Shown here one piece after another: positions 59,669 to 64,000 of a stretch of 64,000 nt of DNA. Each line of letters begins with the position of its first letter. Position 1 is the first letter of the stretch. The stretch covers positions 1 through 64,000 of IMG/VR virus record IMGVR_UViG_3300040801_001687; one strand, 5' to 3'. The notes beneath the pieces were generated by a model. It was not told the DNA's origin. It did no database searches and worked only from the letters and a program-made list of their open reading frames with translations. The stretch is from a virus. The position numbers were made by a program, and so were the translations under genes.

Positions 59669-61533
59669 TAAAGTTTAAAGAGATAGAAGTTATCGGGTTT
59701 GGTTCAATCAAAGGACCTTTTAAATACCGATTAGATAAAAAGGGAATCAATATTATATCAGGTAAAAATGGTTCGGGAAAGACTACTTGGTTATCAGCTT
59801 TTTCATGGTGCTTATTTGGAAAAACTTTAAAAGGAGGCTCATCCATTACCATGTGGGAGCACCTAAGAGATAAGGGTTATAAAGGAGCTAAGGTAACTAA
59901 TACTTTCCAGGCCAATGGAAAAGAGTGTATAGTTATTAGGTGTAAAGATTATAAAGGAAAAATAGAGAATATAAAAGGAGCCTCTAAGTTATTTCTTTAC
60001 ATTGATGGAAAATACCAAGAGAAGTTAAGAAATGTTAAAGATGTACAAGATAAAATAATAGAGTTACTGGGTATGAGTTTTAAATTATTTAAGAACTCTA
60101 TTTTATTTGGTCAAAAGGTTACTAGGTTATTATCTGAAAAAGGTGATGAGCAAAAAAGGATATTTGATGAGGCATTTGCTACTGGATTTATTAATCAGGC
60201 TAAAATAGATGCTAAAAATGAATTGGATAAACTATACTCTGAAAGCTCTTCATTGGCTGTAGAAGTGAATCAATTAGAGGATAAACTTTCTGAACTAAAT
60301 AATAAGGAAGAGGAGCTAAGAGAACTCCAAAAGAATTTTACTATAGAGAAACAGGAAAACCTTAAATCTATAAGAGAAGAAATAAAAACCAAGAAAGAAA
60401 AAATAAAAGAGGTAAAAAATCAAATAAAAGAAAAGAAAGAATTTAAGGCTAAAAGAGTAGAAGTAGAAAATAAATTAATAGAACTTTTTAAAAAAATTGA
60501 TAGCCTTAAAGATGAAGAAAATGAACACTTTAAATTAGACCTACATATTGATGGCCAAAAATCTGAAATAGAATCATTAATGGTTAAATTAAAAAAGGAG
60601 CAGGCCAAATCTTTAAATAAGGTTAAGAAATGTGATAAGTGTGGCTCTGTATTAAATAAAGAGCAGGCCAAAAAACAAAAGAAAGAAACTCAAAAAAATA
60701 TTAAAGATTATAAAAAAGAAATAGAAACTTTACAATCCAAGTTAAATGGGGATGAGTTAAGGCTATCAGAGTTACAATCTAGTATAGATAATTTAGAATC
60801 ACTAAAGAAAGAGAAGAGAGATTTATCCAATAAACTAGATAATGTAAATAGGCATATAGATAAACTACCTTCTAAAGATTATCTTAAATCTTTAAAAGAA
60901 GATTTATCAAACACCAAAGAGAGGTTAAAATTAGAAAAGGGAAGAGAGTTTAGCTATGATTTCACTAAATTACATAAAGAAAGGGATGTTATAAAAAACA
61001 AACTTAAAAAATTAGAACCCGATGTTAAAAAACTTGATAAAAAAATAAAGGTACATGAATGGGTAATATCTGATGCATTGTCTAATAAGGGTCTAAAGGC
61101 ATATATATTTAAAAATATGATTACTAATATAAATAAAATGCTACGATACTATGACAGACATTTGGGTTTTCAGGTTAAATTTGAAATAGACCTAGATTCA
61201 GGTAATAAATCATTTGGAGCATCCATTTATAAAGAAGGGGGTCAAGTTAGTTATGATGATTTATCAGGTGGCCAACAACAATTAGTAGATGTATCATTAG
61301 CATTTGCAGTGAATGATGTATATAATGAGGTTAATCCAGTTAATATATTGGGTTTAGATGAATTATTTGAATCATTGGATGAATCTAATATTGCCATAGT
61401 TTCAGATATACTCTACAAAAAATCTCAAAATTTAGCTATACACCTTATCACACATAGAAAGGAATTTATATCTTCAAGAGTGGTTAATAAAATCGAAATG
61501 GTTAATAGCAGTGGTATATCCAGTGTTGTCTAA
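59665..61533 (+). CDS. sbcC: SbcC/Rad50-like ATPase subunit (T4 gp46-type)
   Basis: 622 aa. Walker A GKNGSGKTT (33-41), two long coiled-coil arms (about 180-320 and 330-460) split by a zinc hook CDKC (about 323-326), ABC signature LSGGQQQLVD (about 533-542) and Walker B NILGLDELFE (about 561-570). All catalytic elements are present. With SbcD it resects double-strand ends to feed UvsX. Confidence 0.93.
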   Translation: MIKFKEIEVIGFGSIKGPFKYRLDKKGINIISGKNGSGKTTWLSAFSWCLFGKTLKGGSSITMWEHLRDKGYKGAKVTNTFQANGKECIVIRCKDYKGKIENIKGASKLFLYIDGKYQEKLRNVKDVQDKIIELLGMSFKLFKNSILFGQKVTRLLSEKGDEQKRIFDEAFATGFINQAKIDAKNELDKLYSESSSLAVEVNQLEDKLSELNNKEEELRELQKNFTIEKQENLKSIREEIKTKKEKIKEVKNQIKEKKEFKAKRVEVENKLIELFKKIDSLKDEENEHFKLDLHIDGQKSEIESLMVKLKKEQAKSLNKVKKCDKCGSVLNKEQAKKQKKETQKNIKDYKKEIETLQSKLNGDELRLSELQSSIDNLESLKKEKRDLSNKLDNVNRHIDKLPSKDYLKSLKEDLSNTKERLKLEKGREFSYDFTKLHKERDVIKNKLKKLEPDVKKLDKKIKVHEWVISDALSNKGLKAYIFKNMITNINKMLRYYDRHLGFQVKFEIDLDSGNKSFGASIYKEGGQVSYDDLSGGQQQLVDVSLAFAVNDVYNEVNPVNILGLDELFESLDESNIAIVSDILYKKSQNLAIHLITHRKEFISSRVVNKIEMVNSSGISSVV

Positions 61534-61562
61534 TTTGTACTATTAAGTATAAATATAAAACG

Positions 61563-62108
61563 ATGGCGATTAACCAAAGAAGAAAAGGTAAAAAAGGAGA
61601 ACAGAAGGCTATAAACTTCTTTAAACAATGGACTGGGATGGATTTTAAAAAATCCCCAGCTTCAGGGGGATTAAGAGGTCACGTTGTGGAATATACGGTA
61701 GGAGATATTATATGCGTAGAAAAGAATTATGTATTTCCTATATCTGTAGAATGTAAATTTTATGCCGATATAAACTTTGCTCATCTCCTATATGATGTAA
61801 ATTCTGAAATTTTTAAATATTGGGACCAATGCCTGGAAGATGCAGAGAGAGCTGAAAAATTCCCCTTACTTATGATGAGATATAATCGCCTTCCCGCTGA
61901 CTTCTTCTTTATTGTGATGCTTTACAAAGACTACAGGTTATTAAAAGATAAAGGCCTTAGAATAAGGGGTAGAAGGTTTTTAGTTCATAACCCCGAAGGA
62001 GGAAACCTATTAATAACTAACACAGAAGAACTAGAGAAGTTAAATTGGAAGAGAGTTGAAAAAGTTTTAATGAAAAACCTAAAAAAGAGATGGCAAAAGA
62101 ACCGATAG
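61563..62108 (+). CDS. Holliday-junction-resolvase-like nuclease (PD-(D/E)xK)
   Basis: 181 aa. RRKGKKGEQKAINFF with Glu 13, VGDIIC with Asp 48 and VECKFY with Glu 63 and Lys 65 form the PD-(D/E)xK catalytic set in the order of Hjc/RecU-type resolvases, including the basic N-terminus. The helical C-terminus is basic (WKRVEKVLMKNLKKRW). T4-type recombination needs such a nuclease to resolve branches before packaging. Exact substrate uncertain (could also be a VRR-NUC-type nuclease). Confidence 0.7.
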   Translation: MAINQRRKGKKGEQKAINFFKQWTGMDFKKSPASGGLRGHVVEYTVGDIICVEKNYVFPISVECKFYADINFAHLLYDVNSEIFKYWDQCLEDAERAEKFPLLMMRYNRLPADFFFIVMLYKDYRLLKDKGLRIRGRRFLVHNPEGGNLLITNTEELEKLNWKRVEKVLMKNLKKRWQKNR

Positions 62109-62791
62109 TTTGGATATGTGCCTATATATCTTCTAAGTATCTTAACAAATTAAATGCTGATATAAGAAAGCATAAAAAGTATTTGGGAGTAAGAACTTTT
62201 ATACCTATTATAAGGGTATTAAAGAAGAGGTATAAAGGTAATGAGTATTTTGAAGATGTACCTTTTTTATTTAATTACGGTTTTTTTAGAGTTCCCAAAT
62301 ATTTTATAACAAATCCCCATTTTTTGGATGCCATGAAAGAGGATATATCTTGTATATATTCATGGGTATTTGATAGAGCTAGAGAGAATAGGGGTGAATT
62401 TAAAAAAGGTAATAAATCATATCTTTACAACCCTAAGGGTATATCCATAGTTAGCCAATCTGAATTGTTATTAGTTAAAAGAATGCAGGGTTATAAATCC
62501 ATATTTACTAAGAAAGATGTAGATAATTTATATCCAGGTAAAGTGGTTATATTAAAAGGGTATCCATTTGATGATTTAGAAGCAGAGGTTGTAAAAATAC
62601 ATTCCAAAGCTAAAAAAGTAGAGGTTAGGTTATTGGTATCAAATAATATAAGCAGGGTAACTGTATCTTTTGAAAATATATTTTTTACAATGTACCAATC
62701 TAATTATATGAACACTCCAATGAAAGAACAGTCATTGGAAGAGTTTAAAGAGAAGTCAGGTAATATAAGTAACCTAATGAGAGATGAGTAA
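62090..62791 (+). CDS. NusG-like transcription elongation / antitermination factor
   Basis: 233 aa. Residues 5-85 resemble an NGN domain (VWICAYISSKYLNKLNADI, RTFIPIIRVLKKRYKG, DVPFLFNYGFFRVP), which binds the RNA polymerase clamp. Residues about 145-205 form a KOW domain (LYPGKVVILKGYPFDDLEAEVVKI). Bacterial NusG-type and RfaH-type proteins make polymerase processive. A phage copy could carry polymerase through the many intrinsic terminators or act on selected operons. It overlaps both neighbours (19 and 8 bases). Confidence 0.72.
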   Translation: MAKEPIVWICAYISSKYLNKLNADIRKHKKYLGVRTFIPIIRVLKKRYKGNEYFEDVPFLFNYGFFRVPKYFITNPHFLDAMKEDISCIYSWVFDRARENRGEFKKGNKSYLYNPKGISIVSQSELLLVKRMQGYKSIFTKKDVDNLYPGKVVILKGYPFDDLEAEVVKIHSKAKKVEVRLLVSNNISRVTVSFENIFFTMYQSNYMNTPMKEQSLEEFKEKSGNISNLMRDE

Positions 62792-63776
62792 TATTAATGA
62801 TAAAGCCTGGAAGTTATTAAGTGAAGATGAGCAATTAGCTGTTACCTTAAAATATGGCCATAATAAGTCTACATGGGAAGCAGGTGAAATAATGAACAAA
62901 TCCCATTATAAGTTTTTAGAGATAGAGGCTAGAGGTAAAAAATTTCTTCAGTTATTTACTGAACACTATGAGTTTTATGAAACCTTAATACCTCCTTACA
63001 TTAAAATGGACATTAGAGTAAGAAAATATTTTAGGGCTACTATAGAGAAGAGATTAAAGCCCAAAGAAATAGTAGAGGATTTAGATGATACAATTTTCAA
63101 TATCAAATCCATGAGGGAAGAGCTTATTTCAAAGGAAATAGAGAAGCTAGTGAACTCAAAGAGTGCAGTTGATAAGAACTTAGCAAATGTTATACTTGAT
63201 TTCGATAGATGGAACAATTATAGAATATTACCTTCTGATATTCAAGAACCTTCAGCATTCAAAAGAAGAAACAAAAACAACGATAAAAATAATATAAAAC
63301 ATTTAACCTCAATGAATACCTTTACTGTTGAGAAGATAGTGGAGAGGTATAAATTTGAGGCCAAGTCCAATAATTCAAAAGAACTATTTGTACCTATATT
63401 TTCAAGGTTTATAATACCCGAAGAATCTATATTACCTATAAGAAATGATAACGATATTATAAAAGAACTTTCAAAAATAGGTTTCTTTATATTTACAAAT
63501 ATGGAACATGCCCAAAACCTATATAATTTAATATATAATTATGACATTAACCAGAAAAAAAGTTGTAAGGAAGGTCAGAAGTTTTGGCCTAAATATAGAC
63601 TAATAACTAGAAGAGCTATTAATCACAATATGATTAGAAAAAGAATAGCTTCACGTAAATTCTTAGAATCAGCTTTAAAGGATATGGATTTAAACTATTT
63701 AAACCCCAAGGATAGGGATTCCAATAACCCAAGAAGAAAACGAAGAAAAAATATAGATTTAGGTTTAGATAAATAG
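62784..63776 (+). CDS. Hypothetical protein with HTH-like N-terminus (330 aa)
   Basis: Not recognised. The first 55 residues (LLSEDEQLAVTLKYGHNKSTWEAGEIMNKS, shown only for its spacing, about 8-37) resemble a sigma region-4-type helix-turn-helix. The rest is helical and rich in Lys, Asn and Arg with a very basic C-terminus (NNPRRKRRKNI). It directly follows the NusG-like gene. A transcription or DNA-binding role is plausible but unproven. Confidence 0.55.
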   Translation: MSNINDKAWKLLSEDEQLAVTLKYGHNKSTWEAGEIMNKSHYKFLEIEARGKKFLQLFTEHYEFYETLIPPYIKMDIRVRKYFRATIEKRLKPKEIVEDLDDTIFNIKSMREELISKEIEKLVNSKSAVDKNLANVILDFDRWNNYRILPSDIQEPSAFKRRNKNNDKNNIKHLTSMNTFTVEKIVERYKFEAKSNNSKELFVPIFSRFIIPEESILPIRNDNDIIKELSKIGFFIFTNMEHAQNLYNLIYNYDINQKKSCKEGQKFWPKYRLITRRAINHNMIRKRIASRKFLESALKDMDLNYLNPKDRDSNNPRRKRRKNIDLGLDK

Positions 63777-63788
63777 AAAAATTATATC

Positions 63789-63796
63789 TATATTTG
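63789..63796 (+). promoter_or_regulatory. Bacteroidota-type -7 element TATATTTG before 63822
   Basis: TATATTTG matches TAnnTTTG and is followed by the leader GATAAATCAAATAATCAAT, nearly identical in arrangement to 128-149. No clear -33 TTTG at the usual distance. Confidence 0.55.
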
Positions 63797-63821
63797 GATA
63801 AATCAAATAATCAATATTCCA

Positions 63822-64000
63822 ATGGCAAAGAAACACGATTCTAAAAAAGCTAAATCTCAATCTATCTATGATAAGATTGGAAACATGAGAGTAGTTGAAC
63901 TACAAGCCTCTTGTATTATGAGAGGATTAGACTTTACCGATGTAGTTGAATGGGACTTCGGGAAATTAGCCTCATGGCTTATCAAAAACTATGACAAAGA
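63822..64000 (+). CDS. N-terminal part of a hypothetical basic protein (3' end outside window)
   Basis: The frame from ATG 63822 reads MAKKHDSKKAKSQSIYDKIG and stays open to the edge (about 59 residues visible, ending WLIKNYDK). The start is Lys/Ser-rich and basic, followed by a mixed segment (LQASCIMRGLDFTDVVEWDF) with a helical look. No family recognised. It has its own host-type promoter, so a new early-type unit starts here. Confidence 0.65.
   Translation, partial: MAKKHDSKKAKSQSIYDKIGNMRVVELQASCIMRGLDFTDVVEWDFGKLASWLIKNYDK

Noticed and set aside
1-64000. tRNA genes, integrase, CRISPR array or insertion sequences
   Set aside because: Looked for and not seen; intergenic gaps are short, and no transposase or recombinase motifs were found.

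Overview
The window is part of the genome of a virulent-type, contractile-tailed double-stranded DNA phage that almost certainly infects a member of the Bacteroidota. The tail sheath, tube, tape measure, VgrG/gpD-type hub, spike, gp25-like wedge and baseplate J are all recognisable. The host inference rests on promoters matching the Bacteroidota pattern TTTG-N19-21-TAnnTTTG (clearest at 2804-2834), on A-rich leaders without Shine-Dalgarno sequences, and on the low GC content. No integrase, CI/Cro pair, tRNA, CRISPR array or insertion sequence was seen. Both ends of the window are cut through genes, so the genome is larger than 64 kb.

Layout. (1) 1-3456: small rightward genes with host-type promoters, several strong terminators, an imperfect repeat and many AGGCCT/GGCC sites; one gene (856-1623) may be a small terminase. 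(2) 3594-7601: a leftward block of small genes: membrane proteins, a lipoprotein, a zinc protein, two paralogous small beta proteins and unknowns. It contains two genes too short for usual cut-offs and one gene with an in-frame stop near its start. (3) 7649-10066: a cytosine-C5 methyltransferase-like protein, an amidase endolysin and a membrane-anchored, possibly spanin-like protein. (4) 10060-16809: large terminase, portal, protease-scaffold fusion, capsid cement, major capsid protein. (5) 16905-23123: head-tail connectors and neck proteins, interrupted by adhesion-type genes (a repeat-bearing fusion, a beta-helix spike and a small structural protein). (6) 23167-34383: sheath, tube, a tail assembly chaperone with a probable -1 frameshift, tape measure and baseplate. 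(7) 34386-42720: fibres, an alpha/beta-hydrolase fused to fibronectin III, two paralogous small proteins and a holin-like protein. (8) 43294-43947, leftward: a sigma-factor-like gene. (9) 44090-63776: T4-style replication and recombination (DnaB-type helicase, primase, UvsW-like helicase, family A polymerase, SSB, UvsX, flap nuclease, SbcCD, resolvase-like nuclease), nucleotide metabolism (two tandem thymidylate-synthase-fold proteins, dCMP deaminase, kinase, MazG), then a NusG-like factor and a possible HTH protein.

How it may work together. Early-type promoters look readable by the host sigma factor. A different conserved element (core ACAATACTTAATA) sits before four late-side genes and could be read by the phage sigma-like protein; a NusG-like factor could modify elongation. 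The replication block pairs a family A polymerase with recombination proteins of the UvsX/gp46-gp47/gp32 type. The two tandem TS-fold enzymes both carry Asp where thymidylate synthases carry the Asn that selects dUMP, which points to dCMP chemistry and possibly a modified cytosine. The palindrome GATC is almost absent (two copies found by eye), a strong sign of restriction-driven avoidance.
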